A stretch of 7,637 nt of DNA from Fidelibacterota bacterium. Its GTDB lineage: Bacteria > Fidelibacterota > UBA2242. Below the pieces are notes generated by a model. It was not told the origin of the DNA. It saw only the letters and a program-made list of their open reading frames with translations, and did not search any database. The position numbers were made by a program, and so were the translations under genes. The stretch is from positions 1 to 7,637 of the forward strand of contig JALOAB010000106.1 in the NCBI GenBank assembly GCA_023229045.1. Reading direction: 5' to 3'. Positions within the stretch are counted from its first letter, which is position 1. Every line of letters begins with the position of its first letter. Shown here in pieces: positions 1 through 6,450 of the stretch.

Positions 1-513
1 AAAATCTGTGAAACCGTCAACGGCCCGGTCAGCGGCGAAGTCGTCAGTCTGGACGCCGAAGGCATGGTGCGCGAGGCCGAGGACCTGGCGGCTTTACATA
101 AAAATATCATCATCAAAATTCCCATCACACTGGAAGGTCTGAAAGCCATCAAGATGCTGACCCAAAAGGGTATCCGTACCAATACGACTCTGATCTTTTC
201 GCCTTTGCAGGCACTCCTGGCGGCCAAAGCCGGCGCCACTTATGTCAGTCCGTTCGTCGGTCGGCTGGATGATATTCATTTGGTGGGTATGGAACTGATT
301 CAGCAAATCAAGACCATTTTCGATAATTACGGGATCGAGACCGAAATCATTGTCGCCAGTATCCGTAATCCTCTGCATATTGTTGATGCGGCTATGATCG
401 GAGCGCATGTCTGCACAATTCCTTTTAATGTTATGGAAAAAATGGTCAAACATCCCTTGACAGATAAGGGGATTGACAAGTTTCTGGAAGATTGGAAAAA
501 GGTCGAAAAATGA
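1..513 (+). CDS. Small transaldolase / fructose-6-phosphate aldolase family (TalC/MipB type), 5'-truncated
   Basis: This is the last 170 codons of a class I aldolase of the small transaldolase family. The reading frame is open from base 1, so the gene starts upstream of the window. The family transfers or cleaves a dihydroxyacetone unit in the pentose phosphate / fructose-6-phosphate area of central metabolism, in the cytoplasm. The Schiff-base lysine is the K of IKIPIT (bases 115-117). Other family segments visible are GPVSGEV and LDAEGM near the start, TNTTLIFSPLQALLAAKAGA, and YVSPFVGRLDDI. Comparing the lysine with K85 of E. coli FsaA suggests that about 45 residues are missing from the N-terminus. 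The C-terminus looks complete, ending in KFLEDWKKVEK. The stop TGA overlaps the start of htrA in an ATGA. Sequence alone does not separate a true transaldolase from a fructose-6-phosphate aldolase, so I give no symbol. Confidence 0.9.
   Translation, partial: KICETVNGPVSGEVVSLDAEGMVREAEDLAALHKNIIIKIPITLEGLKAIKMLTQKGIRTNTTLIFSPLQALLAAKAGATYVSPFVGRLDDIHLVGMELIQQIKTIFDNYGIETEIIVASIRNPLHIVDAAMIGAHVCTIPFNVMEKMVKHPLTDKGIDKFLEDWKKVEK
499..502 (+). promoter_or_regulatory. Ribosome binding site for htrA
   Basis: AAGG lies 7 bases before the ATG at 510 and inside the last transaldolase codons. It supports the ATG at 510 over the in-frame TTG at 492, which would add six charged residues in front of the signal peptide. 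Confidence 0.5.
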
Positions 514-1610
514 AAAAGCCGCTGAGCGCGCTGTTTTTAGGCATTATAATCAGTCTGAGTTTCGCTCAGACTGACACTGCCGTTCAGCAGGCTATCAGCA
601 ATTCCCGCCAGACGGCCATTACAAGGGCGATTGAAAGGGTCAATCCGGCTGTAGCAGGTATCAATGTTACCGCCATTCAGGAATATGTGACTTCGCCCTT
701 TTTTAACGATCCGCTCTGGAGTATGCTATTTCCGGATCAGATTCATCGTCGCCGGGTGAAAAGTCTCGGTTCAGGCGTCGTCATCAGCGCGGATGGATAC
801 GTCGTTACCAATTCCCATGTAGTTGACGGCGCCGAAGAGATCGTAGTCACTCTGATGGGCGGCAAGGAATACAAAGCCAAATTAGTCGGTATCGACAACG
901 TTTCGGATATCGCCCTGCTCAAGATTGAAGGCAAGTCGTTTGCCTACGCCAAATTCGGATCATCCGATGATGTGATGATCGGCGAATGGGTAGTGGCTCT
1001 CGGAAATCCTTTCGGTCTTTTCAGCATCAATTACAAACCAACTGCTACTGTCGGAATCGTCTCGGGAATCGATCTCGATTTCGGGCCTCAGCAGAATGGC
1101 CGGATTTATCAGGACATGATTCAGACCGACGCGGCTATCAATACCGGTAACAGCGGCGGACCGCTGGTCAACGCCGACGGCGAAGTCATCGGCATTAACA
1201 CTTTCATTTTCACCGGCAGTCAGTTCAGCGAAGGTTCAATCGGGATCGGTTTTGCCATTCCGGTCGAGCGCGTTAAGGCGGTGGTAGCCGAGCTGAAAAA
1301 ATACGGGAAAATCGATCGTTCGCTAAGAATTGGCTGGGAACTACAGGATGTTGATCAGTTTTTAGCCCGTTATCTCAACCTGCCATCGAGTACCGGTATT
1401 ATCGTGACGCGGGTGGAAAGTGGCAGTTCAGCCGAACGGGCTGGCCTCAAGGTCGGCGATGTCATCACCGAAATCAATGCCAGCAAGATTGCCAGTAAGG
1501 AGGAAATTTATTCCATTATTCAGGAAAAGTTCCTGAAGTCAGGCGACAAGATCAGGATCAAATTTCTGCGTGGTAATCGTGAAATGGGCACTCAATTGGT
1601 ACTGGAATAA
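510..1610 (+). CDS. HtrA/Deg-family periplasmic serine protease, one PDZ domain
   Basis: This is a trypsin-like serine protease of 366 residues, with its start placed at the ATG at 510. It begins with a typical signal peptide: KK, a hydrophobic core at residues 5-18, and SFA before Q20 as a likely signal peptidase I site. It should therefore act in the periplasm, or be membrane-anchored if uncleaved, in protein quality control. The catalytic triad is H103 (TNSHVV), D133 (SDIALLKI) and S215 (GNSGGPL). A linker rich in aromatics (SPFFNDPLWSMLFPD, about 62-76) precedes the protease domain, at the position of the LA loop of Deg proteases. A single C-terminal PDZ domain covers about 270-366, with STGIIVTRVESGSSAERAGL and GDVITEIN. 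E. coli DegP and DegQ have two PDZ domains, so this resembles DegS or single-PDZ HtrA proteins. It overlaps the transaldolase stop by 4 bases and ends 3 bases before purB. The family call is secure, but the choice among htrA, degQ and degS is not. Confidence 0.95.
   Translation: MKKPLSALFLGIIISLSFAQTDTAVQQAISNSRQTAITRAIERVNPAVAGINVTAIQEYVTSPFFNDPLWSMLFPDQIHRRRVKSLGSGVVISADGYVVTNSHVVDGAEEIVVTLMGGKEYKAKLVGIDNVSDIALLKIEGKSFAYAKFGSSDDVMIGEWVVALGNPFGLFSINYKPTATVGIVSGIDLDFGPQQNGRIYQDMIQTDAAINTGNSGGPLVNADGEVIGINTFIFTGSQFSEGSIGIGFAIPVERVKAVVAELKKYGKIDRSLRIGWELQDVDQFLARYLNLPSSTGIIVTRVESGSSAERAGLKVGDVITEINASKIASKEEIYSIIQEKFLKSGDKIRIKFLRGNREMGTQLVLE
550..574 (+). repeat. Perfect 10-bp inverted repeat (hairpin) in the htrA signal-peptide codons
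   Basis: TCAGTCTGAG at 550-559 and CTCAGACTGA at 565-574 are exact reverse complements around a 5-base TTTCG loop. The hairpin lies about 40 bases after the htrA start, over codons 14-22, at the signal peptide cleavage region. No run of T follows it, so it is not an intrinsic terminator. The inverted repeat is seen directly; any role in mRNA stability, translation or processing is inference. Confidence 0.55.
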
Positions 1611-1613
1611 GCG

Positions 1614-2915
1614 ATGATAGCACGCTATACCCGCCCGGAAATGGGCCAAATCTGGTCAGACGAAAATAAATACGCCACCTGGTGGAAAGTCGAGCTGGAA
1701 GTCTGCCGGGTTCAGCATCAACGCGGATTAATTCCGGATGAAGCCTTCCGTGAAATCGAATCGCGGGCGTCTTTCCAGGTCGCGCGCATATTGGAAGTCG
1801 AGCAGGAGGTCCGGCACGATGTAATCGCTTTTCTGACCAACGTCAGTGAAAATATCGGCCCGACAGCCCGCTTTGTGCACAAGGGATTGACCTCTTCGGA
1901 TTTACTGGATACGGCTCTGGCTCTGCAGTTGAGCGAAGCCGGCGAACTGATCCTGACCGATCTGAAGCAGTTAGAAAATCTCTTGGATGCCAAAAGCATT
2001 GAGTACAAAGATTGTCTGATGATCGGGCGGACTCACGGCGTGCACGCCGAACCGATTACCCTCGGATTGAAACTGCTCAACTACCGCGAGGAAATCGCAC
2101 GCCACATCCGACGCTTCAATCTGGCCTTGAGCGATATCAAAGTCGGGAAAATTTCCGGCGCTGTCGGAACTTATCAGCACATCGAGCCCGAAGTTGAAGA
2201 ACGGGTCTGTCGTAACCTCGGCCTGCGCCCGGCGCCGGTCAGCAATCAAATCATTCAGCGAGACCGCCACGCTTTTTTCCTGACTACTCTGGCTTTAATC
2301 GGCGCGACTCTCGAGAAAATCGCCACCGAAATCCGCCATCTGCAAAAGACCGAGGTTCTGGAAGTAGAGGAATTTTTTGCTAAAGGACAGAAAGGCTCTT
2401 CAGCGATGCCCCACAAACGCAACCCGGTTTTATCGGAACGCATCTGCGGACTGGCGCGGCTCCTGCGCGGTTATTCAGTGACGGCACTCGAGAATATATC
2501 ACTCTGGCACGAACGCGATATTTCACACTCATCAAATGAACGTCTTATATTGCCGGATGCCTGTATTTGTGCCGATTTTATCCTGAACGAAACGATAAAT
2601 GTTCTGACAAATCTGCAGGTCTATCCGCAAAATATGCGGCGGAACCTGGAGCACACCCGTGGTCTGATTTTTTCGCAGGAAATTATGCTGGCGCTTGTTG
2701 AAAAAGGCGCTACCCGCGAAGAGGCTTATGCGATTGTGCAGAAAAATGCAATGCAGGTCTGGCAAAGTGATGCGGACTTCCGGGGATTGCTTCTTAAAGA
2801 TCAGGATGTACTAAAATGGCTGACCCCGGCCGAAATCGAACAATATTTTAACTATGATAAAATCTTAACCCGTATTGACGGAATTTATGAGCGAATAAAA
2901 CAAAGGAAAGTATGA
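1614..2915 (+). CDS. purB: Adenylosuccinate lyase
   Basis: PurB acts twice in purine synthesis. It splits SAICAR to AICAR plus fumarate, and adenylosuccinate to AMP plus fumarate. The 433-residue protein has the usual length of the Bacillus-type enzyme and starts with the standard MIARYTRPEMGQIWSDENKY. Catalytic positions match the Bacillus subtilis numbering without shift: H68 (VRHDV), H89 (VHKGLTSSD), H141 (GRTHGVHAEP) and S262/S263 in the fumarase/aspartase superfamily signature GSSAMPHKRNP (261-271). The substrate-binding segment SLWHERDISHSSNER is also present. A GGAA at 1604-1607 is a plausible ribosome binding site. The gene starts 3 bases after the htrA stop, and its own stop overlaps purC in an ATGA. 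PurC makes the substrate SAICAR, so the pair are consecutive enzymes. No key residue is missing. Confidence 0.98.
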   Translation: MIARYTRPEMGQIWSDENKYATWWKVELEVCRVQHQRGLIPDEAFREIESRASFQVARILEVEQEVRHDVIAFLTNVSENIGPTARFVHKGLTSSDLLDTALALQLSEAGELILTDLKQLENLLDAKSIEYKDCLMIGRTHGVHAEPITLGLKLLNYREEIARHIRRFNLALSDIKVGKISGAVGTYQHIEPEVEERVCRNLGLRPAPVSNQIIQRDRHAFFLTTLALIGATLEKIATEIRHLQKTEVLEVEEFFAKGQKGSSAMPHKRNPVLSERICGLARLLRGYSVTALENISLWHERDISHSSNERLILPDACICADFILNETINVLTNLQVYPQNMRRNLEHTRGLIFSQEIMLALVEKGATREEAYAIVQKNAMQVWQSDADFRGLLLKDQDVLKWLTPAEIEQYFNYDKILTRIDGIYERIKQRKV

Positions 2916-3625
2916 ATAAAATCGAAAAGTTATATGAAGGTAAAGCCAAGATAGTCTATTCCACCGAGGATCCCGAATTGGTCGTCCAGTTTTTTAAGGA
3001 CGATGCCACCGCTTTCGACGGTGTGAAAAAGGGACAAATTTCCGGCAAGGGAGTCGCCAATAACCTGATCAGCTGTCACCTTTTCGATATGTTGGAGAAA
3101 AACGGTATAGCAACCCATTTCGTCAAAAGATTATCGGACAACGAGATGCTGGTGCGCCGGGTCGTAATTATCCCGATCGAATTGGTCGTGCGCAACGTTG
3201 CGGCCGGCAGTCTGTGCAAACGTTATGGCATCCCGGAGGGAGAGATTTTCCCCGAACCGATTGTTGAGCGCTATTATAAAAACGATGCTTTTCACGATCC
3301 CCTGATGGATGATGATCATATTATCCGGTTCAAACTGGCAAACGCGGCCGAATTGACTTTTCTTAAAACGACTGCGATGCGGATCAATCAGATCCTGCAG
3401 GACTTTTTTAATTCCATTGGGATTACCCTGGTAGATTTCAAACTGGAGTTTGGCCATTACAAGGATCGGCTTCTGCTGGCGGATGAAATTTCTCCTGACA
3501 CCTGTAGATTCTGGGAAAAAGGCACCCAGCGGAAGCTCGATAAGGATCGCTTCCGGTTCGATCTGGGCGATGTGGAAAGCGCTTATGTCGAAATGTTGAA
3601 GCGAATTACCGGGAGTTCATCATGA
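2912..3625 (+). CDS. purC: Phosphoribosylaminoimidazole-succinocarboxamide (SAICAR) synthase
   Basis: PurC joins CAIR and aspartate with ATP to give SAICAR, the substrate of the adjacent PurB. The 237-residue length is typical of the bacterial monofunctional enzyme. Family landmarks are the N-terminal YEGKAKIVY nucleotide-binding loop (8-16), signature 1 PIELVVRNVAAGS (88-100), signature 2 LVDFKLEFG (173-181), and LADEISPDTCRFW (189-201), which carries acidic and Ser residues of the active site. The ATG at 2912 overlaps the purB stop by 4 bases and is preceded by an AAAGGAAAG purine run at 2902-2910. The 3' end overlaps psd by 4 bases in the same way. Translational coupling through the block is likely. 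Confidence 0.98.
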   Translation: MNKIEKLYEGKAKIVYSTEDPELVVQFFKDDATAFDGVKKGQISGKGVANNLISCHLFDMLEKNGIATHFVKRLSDNEMLVRRVVIIPIELVVRNVAAGSLCKRYGIPEGEIFPEPIVERYYKNDAFHDPLMDDDHIIRFKLANAAELTFLKTTAMRINQILQDFFNSIGITLVDFKLEFGHYKDRLLLADEISPDTCRFWEKGTQRKLDKDRFRFDLGDVESAYVEMLKRITGSSS

Positions 3626-4260
3626 TTGCCAAAGAGGGAGCCCGATTGATAGTCCCGACTCTGATCATCGCCATGCTGGCGATGTTTCTGGGGAACCGCT
3701 ATGAATTATTAGCTCTGAAGATAGTGTTCTGGCTGGCGATGTTTTGTTGCGTTTTCTGCATCTATTTTTTTCGTGATCCGGAGCGGGTCACGCCGCAGAA
3801 TCCCAATCTTTTGATCGCGCCGGCGGATGGGAAAATTGTCGAAGTAAAAGAGATCGCGGATCCTTTTGTGGGAGACGGACGCCGAATAGCAATTTTTATG
3901 TCGCCTCTGAATGTGCATGTCAACCGGGCTCCGTGTGACGGCGTCATCCGCCAAATTGAACACAAGAAGGGGAAATTTCTCTCGGCTTTCAAGCCGGAAG
4001 CCAGTTTCGAGAATGAACAATGTCGCATGTCGCTCACCGCGCACGACCGGAAAATAGTCGTGACCCAGATCGCCGGTTGTTTCGCGCGGCGGATCGTCTC
4101 GCGGGTCAGAGTCGATCAAAGCCTGATGAGCGGTGAACGCTTCGGCCTGATAATGTTCGGTTCGCGGGTCGAGGTGATTGTGCCGCGCAATTATAAAATT
4201 ACAGTCAGCATTGGTGAAAAAGTCAAAGCCGGCGAGACAATTATCGGAGAATTGGCATGA
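3622..4260 (+). CDS. psd: Phosphatidylserine decarboxylase, short (type II) proenzyme
   Basis: Psd decarboxylates phosphatidylserine to phosphatidylethanolamine at the inner membrane. The 212-residue protein has two N-terminal hydrophobic segments (about 9-24 and 31-50), followed by YFFRDPERVTP and PADGKIVEV. It is a proenzyme: self-cleavage at G180-S181 in MFGSRVEVIVP would give a beta chain and an alpha chain with an N-terminal pyruvoyl group from S181. D69 (PADG) and H99 (NVHVNRAP) are at the positions expected for the Asp-His-Ser autocleavage machinery. The FGS site and the length fit the short bacterial/archaeal class rather than the longer E. coli type with LGST. The start overlaps the purC stop (ATGA) behind GGGAG at 3611-3615, and the end overlaps pssA by 4 bases. 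An archaetidylserine substrate is formally possible but unlikely in a bacterium. Confidence 0.95.
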   Translation: MIAKEGARLIVPTLIIAMLAMFLGNRYELLALKIVFWLAMFCCVFCIYFFRDPERVTPQNPNLLIAPADGKIVEVKEIADPFVGDGRRIAIFMSPLNVHVNRAPCDGVIRQIEHKKGKFLSAFKPEASFENEQCRMSLTAHDRKIVVTQIAGCFARRIVSRVRVDQSLMSGERFGLIMFGSRVEVIVPRNYKITVSIGEKVKAGETIIGELA

Positions 4261-4985
4261 AAAGAGGACCAAAATTTCTACCGAGTATTTTTACCGTTCT
4301 GAATTTATTTTCGGGTTTTTTGGCGATGCTCCAGATTATTCAGGGGCATTATATCACGGCTGTGATTCTGATCATGGTCGCCTTGAGTTTCGATTTTCTG
4401 GACGGAATGATAGCGCGCCTGACGCATCAGGCTTCGGATTTCGGCATAGAGTTCGATTCGCTGGCTGACATGGTTTCGTTTTGCCTGGTGCCAGCTGTGC
4501 TGGTGAATGAATTATTCGTGGCCGACCTGGGATTTGTCGGCGGCGCGATCAGCTTTTTTCCGGTTTTGTTCGGTGGCGTGCGTCTGGCACGCTTCAATCT
4601 GCATGCCACGACCGAGAAGAAAGCCTATTTCACCGGGATGCCGGTGCCGGCCAGCGCCGTGGCGATCGGCTCTTACATCTGGTTCAGTTATAAAGTTTTT
4701 GGAAATTACGGCAACTCCAATATTATCCTCCCGCTGGTAGTCGTTTTCTCGTTCCTTATGGTGAGTAATATCCGGTTTTTGGCTAATTTGAAATTGGGCT
4801 TCCGCAAGGGTACCTTAAGGACTCTCCGGACGATCGGATTTCTGGTGACGATTATTGCCGTGATAATCTTTAATGCCTATATTATTTTTCCGCTAATGTT
4901 GGTTTACATCATTACTCATATCTTACAATGGTTGATCGGTTACGATGAACCACGGGTTCATTTCGCTCGAAGAAAGGTGCATTGA
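4257..4985 (+). CDS. pssA: CDP-diacylglycerol--serine O-phosphatidyltransferase
   Basis: PssA makes phosphatidylserine from CDP-diacylglycerol and serine, supplying Psd, which is encoded just upstream. The 242-residue protein is an integral membrane enzyme with several hydrophobic segments (about 10-28, 32-48, 77-95, 133-148, 158-175 and 190-215). The complete CDP-alcohol phosphatidyltransferase motif is present: D46, D49-G50, A53-R54, G63, D67 and D71. The N-terminus (FLPSIFTVLNLFSGFLAM) is typical of the Bacillus/FCB-type PssA rather than the unrelated E. coli enzyme. The tail is basic (FARRKVH). The start overlaps the psd stop by 4 bases behind GGAGA at 4246-4250. The gene ends one base before the purS ATG. 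Pairing with psd makes the serine specificity much more likely than another CDP-alcohol head group. Confidence 0.95.
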   Translation: MKRGPKFLPSIFTVLNLFSGFLAMLQIIQGHYITAVILIMVALSFDFLDGMIARLTHQASDFGIEFDSLADMVSFCLVPAVLVNELFVADLGFVGGAISFFPVLFGGVRLARFNLHATTEKKAYFTGMPVPASAVAIGSYIWFSYKVFGNYGNSNIILPLVVVFSFLMVSNIRFLANLKLGFRKGTLRTLRTIGFLVTIIAVIIFNAYIIFPLMLVYIITHILQWLIGYDEPRVHFARRKVH

Positions 4986-4986
4986 A

Positions 4987-5241
4987 ATGTGGTTAGCAAA
5001 AATCGTTGTGACTTACAAAAAGGGGATTCTCGATCCGGAAGCAAAAACTATCCAGCACGCCCTGGTAACTCTCGGATATCAAAACATCGAAGGTCTGGAA
5101 ACCGGTAAATATTTTGAAGTGCGTCTGAAATCCGATTTAAAACGCAATCAGGCTGAAAAATTAATCTATGAAATCTGTGATCGGGTTCTTTCCAATCCGG
5201 TGATTCAGAAATATAGTGTTGAATTAGTCGAGGCCGAATGA
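4987..5241 (+). CDS. purS: Phosphoribosylformylglycinamidine (FGAM) synthase subunit PurS
   Basis: PurS is the small structural subunit that bridges PurQ and PurL in the three-part FGAM synthase, which converts FGAR to FGAM in the fourth step of purine synthesis. The 84 residues from the ATG at 4987 match the usual family length. The pattern KIVVTYKKGILDPEAKTIQ, followed by LGYQNIEGLETGKYFEV, is characteristic. An in-frame ATG at 4945 would add 14 residues (ending in RCIE) and overlap pssA; I reject it because AAAGG at 4973-4977 precedes 4987 and the shorter product fits the family. One base separates the gene from the pssA stop, and its own TGA overlaps the purQ start. Confidence 0.93.
   Translation: MWLAKIVVTYKKGILDPEAKTIQHALVTLGYQNIEGLETGKYFEVRLKSDLKRNQAEKLIYEICDRVLSNPVIQKYSVELVEAE
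5230..5233 (+). promoter_or_regulatory. Ribosome binding site for purQ
   Basis: GAGG lies 7 bases before the ATG at 5241 and only 4 before the tandem ATG at 5238. The spacing favours 5241 as the main purQ start, although both codons could be used. Confidence 0.45.
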
Positions 5242-5927
5242 TGAAATTCGGAGTGGTGGTATTTCCGGGCTCAAACTGCGATCATGACGCTTATCATGTT
5301 CTGAAACATGTGCTGGGCGCGCGGGTTGAGTACATCTGGCATAAGGATACTACATTACGGCTTTTCGATGTAATCGTCCTGCCGGGCGGTTTTTCGTATG
5401 GCGATTATCTCAGAGCCGGCGCCGTAGCGCGTTTTGCGCCGATTATGCCGGAGATCATGCATTTTGCCGAAAAGGGCGGAAAAGTCATCGGCATCTGTAA
5501 TGGATTCCAGATTTTAATGGAAGCCGGATTATTGCCGGGCGCTTTGATCCCCAACGATCATATGCGTTTCCGCTGTCAGGAGGTTTATCTTAAAGTTACC
5601 AACAATGCCACGGCATTTACCCGAGTTTACGATGCCGGGCAGGTGATAAAAATGCCGATTGCGCATTACTGCGGTCAATATTTCGCCGAGGACGATATTT
5701 TAAAACAACTCCAGGATCAGGAACGAATTGCATTCCAGTATTGCGACTCAAAAGGGGAAATCAACGCCGCCGCTAATCCTAACGGTTCGAAGTTGAATAT
5801 TGCCGGAATTTTGAACGAGGAAAAAAATGTACTGGGTATGATGCCGCATCCGGAGCGCGCGGCTGAATCAATTCTCGATTCAGAGGATGGATTGGGGATA
5901 TTTAAATCTTTATTAGGAAGCGATTAA
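5241..5927 (+). CDS. purQ: FGAM synthase subunit PurQ (glutamine amidotransferase)
   Basis: PurQ is the class I glutaminase that releases ammonia from glutamine and passes it to PurL, with PurS holding the complex together. From the ATG at 5241 the protein has 228 residues, the normal length. It opens with KFGVVVFPGSNCDHD. The nucleophile is C86 in GICNGFQILMEAGLLPGAL, and the other triad members are H203 and E205 in MMPHPERAAE. LPGGFSYGDYLRAGA (oxyanion region) and RFRCQEVYL are also present. One segment deviates: where many PurQ proteins read AHGEGNYF, this one reads AHYCGQYF (about 141-148). The catalytic triad is intact, so activity is expected. The start overlaps the purS stop by one base (TGATG); an ATG at 5238 is the alternative. 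No purL follows in this window. Confidence 0.96.
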   Translation: MKFGVVVFPGSNCDHDAYHVLKHVLGARVEYIWHKDTTLRLFDVIVLPGGFSYGDYLRAGAVARFAPIMPEIMHFAEKGGKVIGICNGFQILMEAGLLPGALIPNDHMRFRCQEVYLKVTNNATAFTRVYDAGQVIKMPIAHYCGQYFAEDDILKQLQDQERIAFQYCDSKGEINAAANPNGSKLNIAGILNEEKNVLGMMPHPERAAESILDSEDGLGIFKSLLGSD

Positions 5928-5928
5928 T

Positions 5929-6204
5929 ATGGATAAGACTAAGCGTAAAATACCGTTAATCCTGGTAATCGGCGTCCTGCTACTGGGCGCCATGCTGGGT
6001 TCCCTGCTGGGCGAATTGCTCAAGATGGCTTTGCCGGATGGCGTGGTAAAAGAGGTATTTCTGCGTTCGATTGATGTCATGCTGGGGCCGGCTGTGATTG
6101 ATCTGCTTATGTTTTCGGTGACGCTGGGCTTAACCCTGAAGTTTAATTTTATTGGGATCATAGGTATCGCAGTGGCCTATTACATCCTCAGATTTTGGAG
6201 ATAA
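5929..6204 (+). CDS. Small two-helix membrane protein, DUF4321-like
   Basis: This is a 91-residue protein with a basic N-terminus (DKTKRKIP), a first hydrophobic segment at about 8-31 ending in LGSLLGELL, a polar middle, and a second hydrophobic stretch at about 54-87. The pattern GSLLGE followed by PAVIDLLMFSVTLGLTLKFNFIGIIGI resembles the DUF4321 family of small membrane proteins, which has no known function. I make the assignment from memory of the pattern and have not searched it. The gene begins one base after the purQ stop, behind TAGGAAG at 5914-5920, and is followed after 16 bases by tatA. Codon use looks like that of its neighbours, so it is a genuine gene of the unit. Position next to tatA does not establish a role in export. 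Confidence 0.8.
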   Translation: MDKTKRKIPLILVIGVLLLGAMLGSLLGELLKMALPDGVVKEVFLRSIDVMLGPAVIDLLMFSVTLGLTLKFNFIGIIGIAVAYYILRFWR

Positions 6205-6220
6205 TAAAAAGGAGCCAATT

Positions 6221-6445
6221 ATGGGTATAGGAACTGGTGAAATAATTCTTATTTTAGTCGTGTTTTTACTGTTGTTCGGGGCTAAGCGCTTACCTGACCT
6301 CGCCAGGAGTATCGGGAAAAGTCTGCGCGAATTTAAAAAAGCCGCCAGCGACATCCAGGAAGAATTACACGACGTAAATTCAAAAACAAAAAACGATTCA
6401 GCAAATTCCGAAAATCCGACAGACAAACCAGCCGCGAAGGATTAG
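6221..6445 (+). CDS. tatA: Twin-arginine translocase subunit TatA/TatE
   Basis: TatA polymerises in the inner membrane to form the transport path for folded proteins carrying twin-arginine signal peptides. The 74-residue product has the standard layout. A short N-terminus with a polar residue in the helix (E7) leads into a transmembrane helix at about 6-18. The hinge F19-G20 follows, then an amphipathic helix KRLPDLARSIGKSLREFKKAA (22-42) and a charged, probably disordered tail. AGGAG at 6210-6214 is a strong ribosome binding site 6 bases before the ATG. No tatC or tatB is visible nearby. TatA, TatE and a TatA that also serves as TatB cannot be told apart from sequence, but the short tail favours TatA/E. 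Confidence 0.93.
   Translation: MGIGTGEIILILVVFLLLFGAKRLPDLARSIGKSLREFKKAASDIQEELHDVNSKTKNDSANSENPTDKPAAKD
6437..6441 (+). promoter_or_regulatory. Ribosome binding site for gatA at the GTG start
   Basis: AAGGA at the end of tatA lies 9 bases before the GTG at 6451. The alternative ATG at 6472 has GGAGG (6453-6457) upstream, but at a long spacing of 14 bases. This favours GTG, although neither context is decisive. Confidence 0.4.
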
Positions 6446-6450
6446 AGCGG

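Noticed and set aside
457..478. Two TTGACA boxes (457-462 and 473-478) as a promoter for htrA
   Set aside because: No TATAAT-like sequence occurs about 17 bases downstream of either box, and both lie within transaldolase codons.
492..509. TTG at 492 as the htrA start
   Set aside because: It would add MEKGRK before a complete signal peptide and deepen the overlap with the transaldolase. The ATG at 510 has a well-placed AAGG and gives a standard signal peptide.
550..580. The htrA hairpin as an intrinsic terminator
   Set aside because: The stem is strong but is followed by CACTGCCG rather than a T run, and it lies inside a coding region.
2012..2197. A + strand open frame within purB in another frame
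   Set aside because: It is short, rich in Arg, and overlaps the conserved purB region containing H141.
3709..4272. A 187-codon open frame on the - strand across psd
   Set aside because: It lies antisense to psd, whose catalytic residues are all present. The translation is rich in His, Asp and Arg with no recognisable domain, as expected for a shadow frame.
4945..4986. A longer purS starting at 4945
   Set aside because: The 14 extra residues do not match the PurS N-terminus, and the ribosome binding site and family length fit the ATG at 4987.
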